Assembly: GCF_003171515.1 (NCBI RefSeq)
Contig: NC_089395.1
Span: forward strand, 1,736,001-1,800,000
From: Pyrenophora tritici-repentis
Lineage: Eukaryota; Ascomycota; Dothideomycetes; Pleosporales; Pleosporaceae
Direction: 5' to 3'
DNA: 64,000 nucleotides
Every line of letters starts with the position of its first letter. Within the stretch, counting starts at the first letter, position 1. The translations under genes and the position numbers were made by a program. Shown here one piece after another: positions 10,570 to 20,278 of this stretch. Under the pieces are notes generated by a model that was given only the letters and a program-made list of their open reading frames with translations, made no database searches and was not told the DNA's origin.

Positions 10570-11008
10570 GAGACTGCCTGGATGTAAAAGAGCCTATGAA
10601 AGTATAGTAAAGAGCTTATTCAGACTTCCAAGAGTTGGAGTTTGCCTTCTTTCCAGAGCGCAAAATAGCAGCTACTACCTGTTACACTAGCATCACCGGC
10701 AGCTTCTGAATGTAGTTATGCTCCATGTTGCGTAAGGACAGACAACAACGGGATAGCTCATACAGCCATTACGCTTATTGAGGAGAGGTTCCAGCCTCGT
10801 CTTAGTCAGTAAAGGAACATATACATGGAATAAACAAGTTATACAACTTTTGAACTAACTTAGTACGACGAGCATTTATATATTGCGCCTATTCGATGTC
10901 GAAACGTCTTTCTAGACCTCTGGCTATCTGCTGTATAATGTGGTGTGTGCCGCAAATAAATGCGACATATGCTAATATATAAGTCCACTGACGAAACCGC
11001 TGCTATTC
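10570..11008. other. Intergenic, AT-rich
   Basis: This 439-bp gap precedes the FHA-like gene. Several TATA-like AT stretches occur near 10970-10985. No coding or RNA feature is supported. Confidence 0.4.
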
Positions 11009-11806
11009 ATGATCAACGCTGCAATGTCTCGAAGCACCCAAATACATCATGGCAATGCCGACTTACATGAAGTAAGCAGCATGGTGTCAGAAAGTACTTC
11101 TACTTCTGAGCCTCAAACTCATGTTTCAACTTCTTTGTCTCCGAGAGATCGCAGTCTGTTCATGCTTGGTCATCTAGTACCTGTCAACCGCCCAGCTCTT
11201 TCAGCCATCTTAAAATCTCGCGAACAAGGCTCTAAGTACCACTCGGACTACATTACAGAGATCGAATACTGCGGAGATAAAACGCCTTGTTTCGAACTAG
11301 CCCTTGGAGGACTGCCAGAAGGTGTTCGTTGGCGCATTGGTCGAGGCTGCGATGGGATTGAACATGCAGGAGTAGAATTTCTACTGCGTACACATGATAG
11401 TGGCATTGCTGGGGTACATGCGAGTCTTGGCTTCTCTGCCAGAGATCCTGGTCTCTTTCTCATGGAACTTAATGATCAAAAGTTGGTTTGTACTGTCAAT
11501 GGGCGCGATTCCTGCCACGGAAACCAGATCATTCCCCTTGAGAACACAATCCTGATCGGAGATTGTGCGTTTTCGCTGCTATTCAAGCGTCGTACGCGGT
11601 TAGCAGAGAGATTCTTCCAGAGACAATTAAAGCAATACGTATCGCAATTGCTGCTAGGAGCAGTTAGGGACATAACTGAAGAGCATAGTACATTTCCACA
11701 AAGTAACAAGAAACACTTACGTAGCGTTGAAGGAACCCTAGACTATGAGAGCGGAAGTAGACCACGCAAAAGGCTAGATCTTAAAGTACAGACCGGAGGC
11801 GAATAA
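11009..11806 (+). CDS. FHA-like domain protein
   Basis: One exon encodes 265 residues. Residues about 100-195 resemble an FHA fold: RWRIGRGCDG, then a histidine-containing GIAGVHASLGF strand pair, NGRD and a C-terminal TILIGDCAFSLLFKR strand. FHA domains bind phosphothreonine in signalling proteins. The Gly-Arg and Ser/His positions are only partly conserved, so the match is tentative. The N-terminal 60 residues are Ser/Thr-rich, and a short coiled segment (LAERFFQRQLKQYVSQLL) follows the domain. It may be a stand-alone version of the N-terminal domain seen in fungal FHA kinases. Confidence 0.6.
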   Translation: MINAAMSRSTQIHHGNADLHEVSSMVSESTSTSEPQTHVSTSLSPRDRSLFMLGHLVPVNRPALSAILKSREQGSKYHSDYITEIEYCGDKTPCFELALGGLPEGVRWRIGRGCDGIEHAGVEFLLRTHDSGIAGVHASLGFSARDPGLFLMELNDQKLVCTVNGRDSCHGNQIIPLENTILIGDCAFSLLFKRRTRLAERFFQRQLKQYVSQLLLGAVRDITEEHSTFPQSNKKHLRSVEGTLDYESGSRPRKRLDLKVQTGGE

Positions 11807-12063
11807 ATTGCAGTGGATTAAGCATCGTTCAAATTCTGGGAATTAAATTTCAGCTACGATGAAGTTTCATATATTCATCATCGTTTCCACATGTAACAGA
11901 CTAAACTGCTGAAGCAAAGTACTAGCAATAAACTTTGCTAGCATCGCACTACCTATAATTGCAATATACTGTCTATCCATCCATATCAGGAATCACCCAA
12001 ACGCATTTAGTCGCCCCGAATCACGTTCAAGCAAACCAGGCGTCGTGTAATGCCAGAAGATTA

Positions 12064-13014
12064 CTAAATGTAACAAGCCGCAGGAAGACTTCGAAGAGAG
12101 CCTTCCCCTGAGAACTCAGGGACACCAGAAAGACAGGATGAAACTTCGAGGCCAAAGATTTTGAGAACCTTGAAATTCAAGCTCCAGTGCTGCATCGAAT
12201 ACAAAATTTGCTGAGCAAGACGTGAACACAGCCCTTCGAGCCTGAAGAACGAGGAATGACGAACGTGTTCTGTGTTCGGGAGTTGATCTAGGACAAGTTC
12301 CTCTACGTTGGAGAGCGAAGGTAACAATGCGCCAAAAATGTCGTGTGCGAGAATATCTTCAAGGGTATCTACAGCTTCTGTGTGCCAGTAAAGAGTGTTG
12401 GACGAGCTGAAAGATTCTTCATATAATCCTTTAGGTTGTCTGGTCGGGGCTTCTGACTTGTGTGCCCGGACAAGAAGAGATTGAGTGTCGATGATCACCT
12501 TCCGAACATACAGATGAGCATGGCAAGACACCCAAGCGAGACGCTCAAGACACCTTCTATCGAACCGAATTACCAGAGTGCGAAAGTGTCTGTTCATGAA
12601 TTCCTCGCGAAGTATTGTGTTGAGGTGTCTGTTCACAAGGCGTAGGGATGCCGCTGTCTGCCAAAGATAGAATTCGACTATGTATAAGACGAGTTCGGGG
12701 ATCAAAACCCCTAAATAGTTTTTGGGGACGATTTTGGATATGGTGAAAACCTCCCTACTATCTCTGGTAGGCTGACTGTTATGTGGAGAAAGTCGAGTTG
12801 TGTGTGCATCGTCGTTCTCTGACTCGGAAAATGCACACAATGCATTGTTTCTCCGTGTTCCTTCGGGAGTTGACCAAGGTTGAAATTTGATCTTTAACAT
12901 GCTCCTAGCGGGTTGTCCATCTGGTTGCTTCAGGACGGCAGCATTGTTAGTGGGCTTCCGAGACATGTTAAGAGTTCGTGATATACGAGGACAGTGAGAG
13001 TTAAAGTTGGACAT
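12064..13014 (-). CDS. F-box domain protein
   Basis: One exon encodes 316 residues. Residues about 100-150 (LGVLIPELVLYIVEFYLWQTAASLRLVNRHL split across an F-box and following helix) match the compact fungal F-box. The following segment (FRTLVIRFDRRCLERLAW and on) is the typical first strand-helix of the substrate region. The N-terminal 80 residues are polar. A second possible start (MSRKPTN) lies 16 codons in. It is a probable SCF adaptor with an unknown substrate. Confidence 0.75.
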   Translation of the reverse strand: MSNFNSHCPRISRTLNMSRKPTNNAAVLKQPDGQPARSMLKIKFQPWSTPEGTRRNNALCAFSESENDDAHTTRLSPHNSQPTRDSREVFTISKIVPKNYLGVLIPELVLYIVEFYLWQTAASLRLVNRHLNTILREEFMNRHFRTLVIRFDRRCLERLAWVSCHAHLYVRKVIIDTQSLLVRAHKSEAPTRQPKGLYEESFSSSNTLYWHTEAVDTLEDILAHDIFGALLPSLSNVEELVLDQLPNTEHVRHSSFFRLEGLCSRLAQQILYSMQHWSLNFKVLKIFGLEVSSCLSGVPEFSGEGSLRSLPAACYI

Positions 13015-13680
13015 TCTTTAGTGGCGAAAAGAAGACTGAACTATTCTAGTGTGCACTAAAAGATTGCTTTGATCACCGGATTAGTACAGGATGCTGCTCC
13101 GGAGCGGCACGACATGCCGCGGCAACGTCCGGGTCATCCGAAACTAAAGTGAGTCTGTAAACGACATTTCATTTCTAACGAACACGCTATCGCGGGTAAT
13201 TACGGCCCGGTCGGAATGAAGTGAACTTGGTGGAAGATCTACTAAAGTCGTTATCTGCATGCTGAACGTCTATACGATATTCATTTATTATCAGGAGGAG
13301 TGAACATTCAAAGAGACCGTGAGAACAGCGTCAATTTTGTTGGGTCGAGAGTGTGCTCAGACGCTGTCTAGACTTGCAATATTTCCTGCGCCGATGACGG
13401 ATATAGGCATAAGATGTGGCTTGATCGCGCCCACTTGTCAGCTAGGAAATGTCTGGGGCGATATGTCGCTATCGATTTGTTACCTATGCTGGTGGGCGGA
13501 GGGTGGGATGAGTGGTTGCTGCTCGCGAAATGGGGTTGCGTTGGAGGCTGAATATCGCGGAAATGCGTACAAATAGAATGGCAAAAATCACTTCCTAAAG
13601 TGTTCCTCACGAGATAGATCGTGTAAACGTGCATGAGAGATTCTGAAGATGACCTTGTTGCGCCCAGCGTGAATCCCCCT
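13015..13680. other. Intergenic, promoter of the F-box gene
   Basis: About 670 bp lie between two minus-strand genes. It should hold the F-box promoter and the RING gene 3' UTR. Frames in either strand lack start context or domains. Confidence 0.4.
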
Positions 13681-14664
13681 CTAGTTAAGAAAGACCCTTC
13701 CACTGTGCGATCGCAGCAGCTTCTGCGGCCAATAGCCCTGGTGCTCCAGTGTCGCCGATAGCATGACATCGCCATATTCATGCGGCTCTTTGCACACAGG
13801 ACACGGTATGCGGTAGGTAGCGAAATCGTCATTGTATTCAGCCTGCTGCTTGGTCTTTTGAGCCGTCCATGCTCTCATGCAAGCTCTGCAAATTGGGTGC
13901 CCTGAGCAGCTATTAGTATAAGCTCCAATCAAGTTTGAAGGAAACCCCTACCGCAAGCAATATCGACAAGATCGGAAGCGATAGTGGTGTGACAGACGCA
14001 ACAATCCAAGTTATATAATCTGTGAGCCTCTGCGGTCTCAGACGGATGATGCCGGCACACCATCTCAGGATTCTGCTTTCTCCGCTCACAACATCCACCA
14101 CACCAGGGCTGGCTAAGGTCAGTTGATCCAAGAAAACCTGTGAATGAACTTACTGCGCCGCATCCGTCCAAGATGTAAGGCGATTCTAACGCGTTGTCGA
14201 AATCAAATTTGGTAGCGCAGTTGTTACAGTGGCCAGCGGAAGTATCGATGGTCTGGTCTACAAGAACAAGCCGAAGTGCATTTAACGCTGCATTGGCCTC
14301 CTTAAGGTCCTTAATGACACGATCATACTTATTCTGCAGGTCTGATCGATCTCTGTCCTCCTTCTCTAACTGCTGCGAGACTTGGGCAAGCTCAGTCAAA
14401 ACGGCATGCACTCCCAGCGCAGATGTGCGAGGCGGCGGGGTAATCGGCTCGTGCGAATCATCGGTCTGGTGGTCACCGTCTAACCCAGGCGAGGAATCGG
14501 TTAAGTCGATGATGATTGCTGAGCGACGGCGGATCTTTCTTAAGTCGTTGGCGAGCTACTCTCTGTTAATATTGTTCTCTCATCTAGGCGAGCAAACTTA
14601 CCTCGCTGCTGTTGCGGCGCTTCGTGCTTCGCTGCGGGTTCCTTGACGACGATGATTGAGGCAT
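13681..14664 (-). CDS. RING finger protein with coiled coil, three exons
   Basis: Exons 14664-14602, 14555-13952 and 13901-13681 join in phase to 295 residues. Introns have GTAAGT and GTAGGG donors, and intron 2 has an ACTAAT branch site. Residues about 78-125 form a coiled coil. A Cys-rich stretch (CNNC, CGGCC) precedes a canonical C3HC4 RING: CCVC, then ACGHPICRACM, then IPCPVC. The splice at intron 2 creates the CGH motif exactly, which strongly supports the model. A RING with a coiled coil predicts an E3 ubiquitin ligase or SUMO-type ligase that dimerises. The substrate is unknown. Confidence 0.85.
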
Positions 14665-15249
14665 GATGCGAGGGTAAGCGAAAGAAGGGGAGCTGCAGGT
14701 ATCAGGCAGACTTGGATGTAGGTGAGAAGGACAGATGAGGTGAGAGGGGAAGTGAGAGAATATATAGGGAAGAGTAGGACGGGGGAGAGAATAGGGTGAT
14801 CGTGACGGAGGAGATAGGTAAAGGGTATACGTAAAGATTATGTCGCTCGCCGCATACCCATTCTTTGAGTTGAGCACGGGCAGAGCGAGTGACACGATAA
14901 GAGAGTGATCCTGAACATCTGCATGCACAGCTGTCGGGAGATCCCTGCGGTATTCGGCAATGCCGAATGCCAGGATAGATATGGTTTAGAAGCAGTCGTG
15001 ATGGCTGCAGGTGCCCACACTGTAAGGGGCGAGAACTACCCATGACACCGCCATAGTGTTTGCTTGCTCGACTTCTTCCACTACCGATGCTCTCCTCCTG
15101 AGCGCCGAACGACCCGCTTCTGCCTGCTCTGTCGCAGGCGTCTTGCGCTTACGACCTCGTTTTCCCTTCGTTGCGGCCTCTCATTGGCACAATACATTCA
15201 GCTTCGATAGCGTTTGGTCTCGCCCGCCGACGGGTGCCAGTGGACAGGC
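14665..15249. other. Intergenic, RING promoter
   Basis: CT-rich on the minus strand just upstream of the RING start, as is usual for fungal promoters. Frames on both strands are low-complexity by-products. No gene is supported. Confidence 0.4.
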
Positions 15250-15897
15250 TCAGTAAACCTCCGGGAAAGAATTGGCCCCAGTCGTTCTAACGCCGTGGAG
15301 TGCCCTATGTGCATTGATCAAGTTAGAGGATTGCCTATAACCGCATGTATCAGCCAAGATATGCATAAATGTAAGCACATAATCACTAACCGGAAGTCGC
15401 AATCTACTCTTCCGCAGAAGGAGTCGTTTGTACAAAGTGGTAGACTTGCCAGATTTGGACACAGTTGACACAGTCCCAGGTTCGAATTCTTGTTCGACGT
15501 CACCTGAATGCGACTTTCCATGACTGCAGTCGCTCAGTGTGATTACTTCCATAGATGAAGTAATCGAAATAGTGTTGATATACTGCTCGTTTCGGATCCA
15601 AGTAGTGAGTGCCTCGAGTTGGAAATATTCAGCTTCACGGATTAAGCTCGCATATCAAGGCAGATCAAAACCATTCGTCCGAGTCCAGAAGATAGGAGGT
15701 ACGGAGCTTCGTAAGAAGTCTAGAATATGTTCGAACAGAAGGGGACTTCGATCAACGAAAGGCATTCCGTTAGCGTAACAGGCACTGCCAGCCCACTGTT
15801 TCGAGAGCATTGCGTTTAAGAACGGTGACTGTTCGAGTGTAGACTTGAGTGTAGTGAATGAGCGGCCGCCCACGTTGATCATGAATGGTTCGGTCAT
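15250..15897 (-). pseudogene. T1-type BTB (KCTD-like) gene with in-frame TGA
   Basis: From ATG at 15897 the frame reads a T1/BTB domain: INVGGRSFTTLKSTLEQSPF, then MPFVDRSPLLFEHILDFLR, as in KCTD proteins and voltage-gated potassium channels. A TGA at 15657-15655 interrupts it after 80 residues. The same frame then continues with YASLIREAEYFQLEALTTW, exactly the expected next helix, and runs to 15250. CGA (Arg) to TGA by a C-to-T change would explain the stop. The intact form would have been about 214 residues. The truncated domain may still be made. Confidence 0.7.
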
Positions 15898-16306
15898 TAA
15901 CGTGGCTGTACTTAGAGAGAGACAGAGGATCACGGAGAAAGACTAGGAGGCAGGTCAGTTTGGGCATAAGCGCGCTTGGCTCGACTCAGCCCTAAAGAAG
16001 TAAAGCGCCATGTTGATGATAGCTAGACTATTTCAGGGCTAGCAGGACAGGTTCTGAGCCACATGCCAAGTGCTTAGGTAATATGAATCAGAGCTAGTGT
16101 ATGGCTAGAATTATTAGCTGAATCTGGGGTGGAGGGCTTGGAATACTGTTAACATGTGTCTCGCCCATTCTACCAAGACCGCGCAGGATGTGTACCTTCT
16201 GGCGCTGGCACTCTTGGGACGCCCTCGAGGCTGAAAACAGTCTGATGCTCTCCAAAGTCTACAGAACTTTAGCTACACATGTTGGCCCGCAGTCAACGAG
16301 CGGATA
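15898..16306. other. Intergenic, nothing recognised
   Basis: About 410 bp between the T1-BTB pseudogene and the patatin relic. No coherent frame or repeat was seen. Confidence 0.4.
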
Positions 16307-16795
16307 CTAACACTCTCTGCTTACAATACTGCCTGCGCACACCTGCATCTGCGTGCGCACCTCGTGTGAGCTGATATACTGCCGCGTCGCTGCCGCCATC
16401 TTCTTGACCCTCTTCGACTCTTCGAGTCTAATGTCCTCCAGTCCCCACACTAAGTTAAAGTGGTAGTGCCGCCCCATGTTGTTTAGCAGTGCCCTCTCGC
16501 GTCAGAACCTCTCTGCCATATGCTTCGTCTCCGTGGCGTTCGCCACCAGCGTCTCGCCGATGTGCAGCACGTCGTCCTTTGAACGGCTTGAGCGACGGCA
16601 CGCCCGTCCCGATCGACACCAGGCACTTGACCTGGCCCTGCAGCGGCTCAAGTTCCACACCTCGCGCACCGGATTGTTTGCGCCTGTCGCTACGTCCACG
16701 AACGCTTTGCCAAATCTGCCCACCGCGATCGGGCCGAAGAAGGAGGTTGCTGCCGACTCGTTAACGGAAGTTGCCGGTTGCCAATTAAAGTTCCT
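16307..16795 (-). pseudogene. Patatin-like phospholipase relic
   Basis: The minus strand carries the C-terminal part of a fungal patatin-like lipase in pieces: AATSFFGPIAVGRFGKAFVD and TGANNPVREVWN in one frame, then GQVKCLVSIGTGVPSLKPFK in a second, then DDVLHIGETLVANATETK back in the first, then GRHYHFNLVWGLEDIRLEE in a third, ending SREC-stop at 16307. At least three frameshifts separate them. The catalytic GxSxG segment is missing. In fungi this domain commonly sits at the N-terminus of STAND/NLR proteins or in Starship cargo, so the relic may come from such a gene. Confidence 0.75.
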
Positions 16796-16862
16796 GGAGG
16801 GGTAACAGCCTTGGCTCTGACCCCGCGCCGAAGCGTCTAACCCCACCATATGAACAAAAGAA

Positions 16863-17678
16863 ATGGCTCTACCACGGTCAGAGGCGTGCATTATAGAGGA
16901 TGGAGTATTCTTCTTGGATGATCCAGAAGTTGGAGACAGATTCCAAGAGATGAATGAGAAGCGGTTCGCGTTCAAAACAGTGGCCGGTGTCAACTTCTGT
17001 CTCGACTTCTGTCGAAGCAGGACCCTCGAGGACGATGTAAGTGAGTCACGCAGTACACAGCATATCTAATGGTCAGCAGCGTATTCGATGTATAATAGAA
17101 TCATTTTTCAAACGTTCAGGCCTAGGCCTACTGAAGCTATATGGCCCACAGCCGGATATCATCTTCACCTTCCTGAACAACCCATCCAACGAGGCGAGCG
17201 AAGAATCAAGCGAAAATACTAAGGGAAAACAAAATGTGAAGGTCCTACTCGTCCTTCTATTATCAAAGAATTCTACTGTAGAATTCTATAAGCGCTCGCA
17301 CTTGCACGTTTTACAAGCCGACATTGCTAGGATTGGGTTGTTGCAGGTAGCACCAGAGAACTTAGAAAGTGAGGAGATTGAGTCGTGTGAGGTAACAATG
17401 GAAGCCGGCGGTTTGTAAGGACACTCCTTTTGATACCGCTGTGAAGCTTCTAATGATCCTGTAGTGCAATCATTGATGGCAGACTCGCATTCCGGATAAT
17501 CAAAGGACAGGCAATCATCGTCGGATTCGGCGTCGACGAAGAGGTCAAAGAGTGGAATAAAATGCGCTTTCCAAGAGAGGTAAGCATAATAGAGAAGGTA
17601 AGGGCAATGAACAGAGAGAGGATTTTTATGAATGTTCTGTTCTCTTAGAGGAAATTGATCGCGAGCTCATTGGTCTAA
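16863..17678 (+). CDS. Hypothetical protein, four exons
   Basis: Exons 16863-17036, 17077-17414, 17465-17579 and 17649-17678 join in phase to 218 residues. Donors GTAAGT, GTAAGG and GTAAGC and branch sites (ATCTAATGG, CTTCTAATG) support introns 1-3; the last exon of nine codons is the least certain. The protein is soluble with alternating hydrophobic strands (VKVLLVLLLSK, GQAIIVGFGVDEEVKEW) and an acidic middle. I recognise no family. Exon 1 lies just beyond the patatin relic on the other strand, so the two do not share coding sequence. Confidence 0.55.
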
Positions 17679-17963
17679 TACCACTTGCAAACGGGAATCT
17701 ATCCTACGAGAGGTGCGCGTTATTGAAGTCATGAAGAGACTGTTCGCTTGCATACGGAGCCATAAGCTGAGTGTTACCCCAGTCTACGGTCTGTCCATAA
17801 AACACACCTGCTCGAGACGGCCACTGCCTACCCTCCGGAACAACACTATTGCTCTCAATAGGAATGCCAGAAATATGACCATCTGAAAAAGAGAATTGGT
17901 TGCTGTATCCATTCCACTGATGATTATCGTCACATGCGGTGGCTTTCGACTCTACTGCTCATT

Positions 17964-18782
17964 TTAGTACCATGAAACCAATTGGAGAACAATCATACCC
18001 ATTGCAACAGATCTGTGCTTCGTATTCGACTTCAAGTCAATACTTCCTATGCTAAACTGTTGCCTTTGTGGTGGTAAACCTGCAGCTTCAGCCTTACGCT
18101 TTCCGCCGCCGTTTCCGTCAATTTTATCGGATGCTTTCATCTTATTCTGACATGCATTGTCGAGCTCCAGTTTTCTGTTCTTGACTATTTCTTTCTTTCT
18201 AGTCAATGCATCGGATAGTCTCGGGTTGCCAGTTTTATTGTTGCACTTAGCAAAATGAGTCAGCCAGGTTCGAACGGTAGTGCTTGACGCTCCACATAGG
18301 AGACACTTCTCGTCGCATTCAATGTCTGCACAATACATCCTCATTAGCACAAGTACGTAATGTCTATAATCGCGAGAAAAATTTGAGCGAGTCTTACGTT
18401 CGCCAAAGTGCCGGGCAAGACTGCTGGATTTGCCGTACGTGCTCTGCTTGCAGCAGTCTGGGTGAGGACAGTCAAACATCGTTGATGCAATGCGGTCAGT
18501 GCTCCGATAGGGGCTGTCAGTAACACCAAGCTCGACCGTGCCATTATCTTCAGGGTCGCTTTCGATACCGTCATTATCGTTCACAAAAGTGGGAGTGAAT
18601 TCTGATGAGAAACGCTGGAGATTGTTCGTCAGAGGCTGCAGAACTCTAATTAAGGGCTGGATGTTGGCGACAATCATTTGTAGCGATTGTAAGGCTTGAG
18701 TAAGATCGCATAATGTTCCGGCATTGATACGTAAGCTGTTGCAACTCTGGCAGTTCAGTTGTTGATTCAAATTGTACGACAT
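17964..18782 (-). CDS. C2H2-like zinc finger protein, two exons
   Basis: Exons 18782-18398 and 18325-17964 are separated by a 72-bp intron with a GTAAGA donor, GCTAATG branch and TGCAG acceptor, giving 248 residues. Because the intron length is a multiple of three the frame also stays open unspliced, but splicing restores a tight finger pair: FDCPHPDC with SLARHFGEH, then CLLCGASSTTVRTWLTHFAKC. The rest has a CQSC motif near the N-terminus and a basic stretch (KKEIVKNRKLEL, GGGKRKAE) that may be a nuclear signal. A DNA-binding role is likely; the targets are unknown. Confidence 0.7.
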   Translation of the reverse strand: MSYNLNQQLNCQSCNSLRINAGTLCDLTQALQSLQMIVANIQPLIRVLQPLTNNLQRFSSEFTPTFVNDNDGIESDPEDNGTVELGVTDSPYRSTDRIASTMFDCPHPDCCKQSTYGKSSSLARHFGERKTRSNFSRDYRHYVLVLMRMYCADIECDEKCLLCGASSTTVRTWLTHFAKCNNKTGNPRLSDALTRKKEIVKNRKLELDNACQNKMKASDKIDGNGGGKRKAEAAGLPPQRQQFSIGSIDLKSNTKHRSVAMGMIVLQLVSWY

Positions 18783-19105
18783 TTTTGATATATATAGATG
18801 GGAAGTTGGTGGTTGGGCGGAGCGCTGGGAAATCAGGTAACAGCTGAGCCAGCTAATACCCGGTCAGCCGACTGGGCCACGTTTGATGTCTAGGAGCAAC
18901 CAAGAAACGATTAAAAAGGTCCAGTCGCCCCAGATACTTTTTTGAATCCAAGTAATCGTTTTCGCGATAATCTTCCTACGATCGTTTGGGCATTGAGTAT
19001 CAGCGCCGCTTCAACACTCCCGCCCTGCCGCCCGCGAAGTAATCTCTCATGCCTCGATGTCTTTCACAATGCTAACAAAGTCGTAGATCACCAAACGCAA
19101 TCCAT

Positions 19106-19210
19106 ATGTCGGATAAGTGTCCCATCTGCAGCGGCACTGGCAAACAAGGGGATTACGATTGCGGTGCCTGTCATGGCACGGGTGCCGACACCTCGTCCAA
19201 CTCGAAGTAG
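19106..19210 (+). CDS. 34-aa peptide with two CxxCxGxG motifs
   Basis: An ATG frame of 34 codons encodes CPICSGTGKQ and CGACHGTGAD, two CxxCxGxG zinc-binding motifs as in the DnaJ cysteine-rich region, and little else. Four cysteines could bind one zinc ion. It is far below the length of DnaJ proteins, so it is not a truncated chaperone copy with other DnaJ parts nearby. It may be a stand-alone zinc-hairpin peptide. Coding status is inferred from the motif spacing alone. Confidence 0.45.
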   Translation: MSDKCPICSGTGKQGDYDCGACHGTGADTSSNSK

Positions 19211-19663
19211 CCACAGCAGTCATACCCGCTACCAGTTTTTTCACGACTTGAAATGAGGGATGTTTGGATCTAGGTCAAAATAGGCAGAATCAATATTGCT
19301 TTTTTCTTGCTATCTTCCCCTGTCGATGACGAGGGTAAAGCGAACTCGAAGTTGCGTACGCTGCTAGGTCAGCTCTCCTCTGCGGTTTCCACTGCGGTTT
19401 CCACTGCGGTTTCAATTCGCTGGCCCGTCTTTCAAGACCCACCAATCGGCATGGCGCACTGCAATGCATTGTTATGTGTTCGTACATGCGTCAGCCCAGT
19501 AGCACAATACGGGGCAGTAGTCCTAATCTAGCGACGCCCACTAACCCACATGGAGGTGAGCAATTTTCCCGACCGAAGCACTTGCTGGCAAGGGGATCAA
19601 CTTCTTGACCGGTCTGTAGCTATCCAACTGTCCAAGCAAATCAAGCTTAAGGCTTCAACATTC

Positions 19664-19673
19664 AATATAAATA
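19664..19673 (+). promoter_or_regulatory. TATA-like element before the 59-aa gene
   Basis: AATATAAATA lies about 115 bp before the ATG at 19787, followed by a C/T-rich leader. This is a reasonable core promoter for the small Cys-rich protein. Confidence 0.35.
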
Positions 19674-19786
19674 CCCTCTACCTGCGGTGACATAAACGTG
19701 AATTATCTACACTCAGACTATTATCGCTGCCCAGTTCTCACTTCTTCCGCTACAGAACCATCATCAAATATATTTCCCTCGCCAAG

Positions 19787-19966
19787 ATGTGCACGCAATA
19801 CGTCTCGAACACTAGGTATTACGGCTGTGGCGATACGGTAATAGAAAAGGGAGCTATCTCCCCCTGCCCTGACAAGGGCAAGCCTGGTCACCAGACTTCC
19901 GAGCATTTCGCCGGTTCCGGGAGGAATGAGGGGAAATGTGGCCAACCTAACTGTCGCCAGCCCTAA
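19787..19966 (+). CDS. Small cysteine-rich protein, 59 aa
   Basis: A 59-codon ATG frame has five cysteines in MCTQYV, YYGCGD, SPCPDKG, KCGQ and NCRQ contexts, plus several histidines and glycines. There is no signal peptide, so an intracellular zinc-binding or redox protein is more likely than an effector. The N-terminal MC-x-QY / YGCGD pattern resembles short fungal orphan proteins I have seen but cannot name. The upstream TATA element and leader support expression. Confidence 0.55.
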   Translation: MCTQYVSNTRYYGCGDTVIEKGAISPCPDKGKPGHQTSEHFAGSGRNEGKCGQPNCRQP

Positions 19967-20278
19967 GTCTGTTGCCTGGAGTGCGAATAGTTAGTTGTCT
20001 TGCTAACAGCCTACAGGACTGCAAATAATTGACGTGACAAGTTGTCGCTCTCATGGCGGGTCTTGTTTATGCCTGCAACTCAAATCGCTACCAAAACGTC
20101 AGTTGTTGGGTAGTTGTTGGATATGGGGTGGTTCGCATAGTTGTACATGGGTTACACAGCCGCTACGACATGCCAAGCCGCTACGATACCGGTACCTAGG
20201 CCAACCCTTAATTGAACTATTTATTCAGCGTTCGTCTTCTGCCAGTGACTCTTGTACTCACAACTCCATTGCATCGTC

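Noticed and set aside
15475..15495. GGTTCGAATTC resembling a tRNA B box
   Set aside because: No A box, no cloverleaf and no T run; it lies in the T1-BTB pseudogene.
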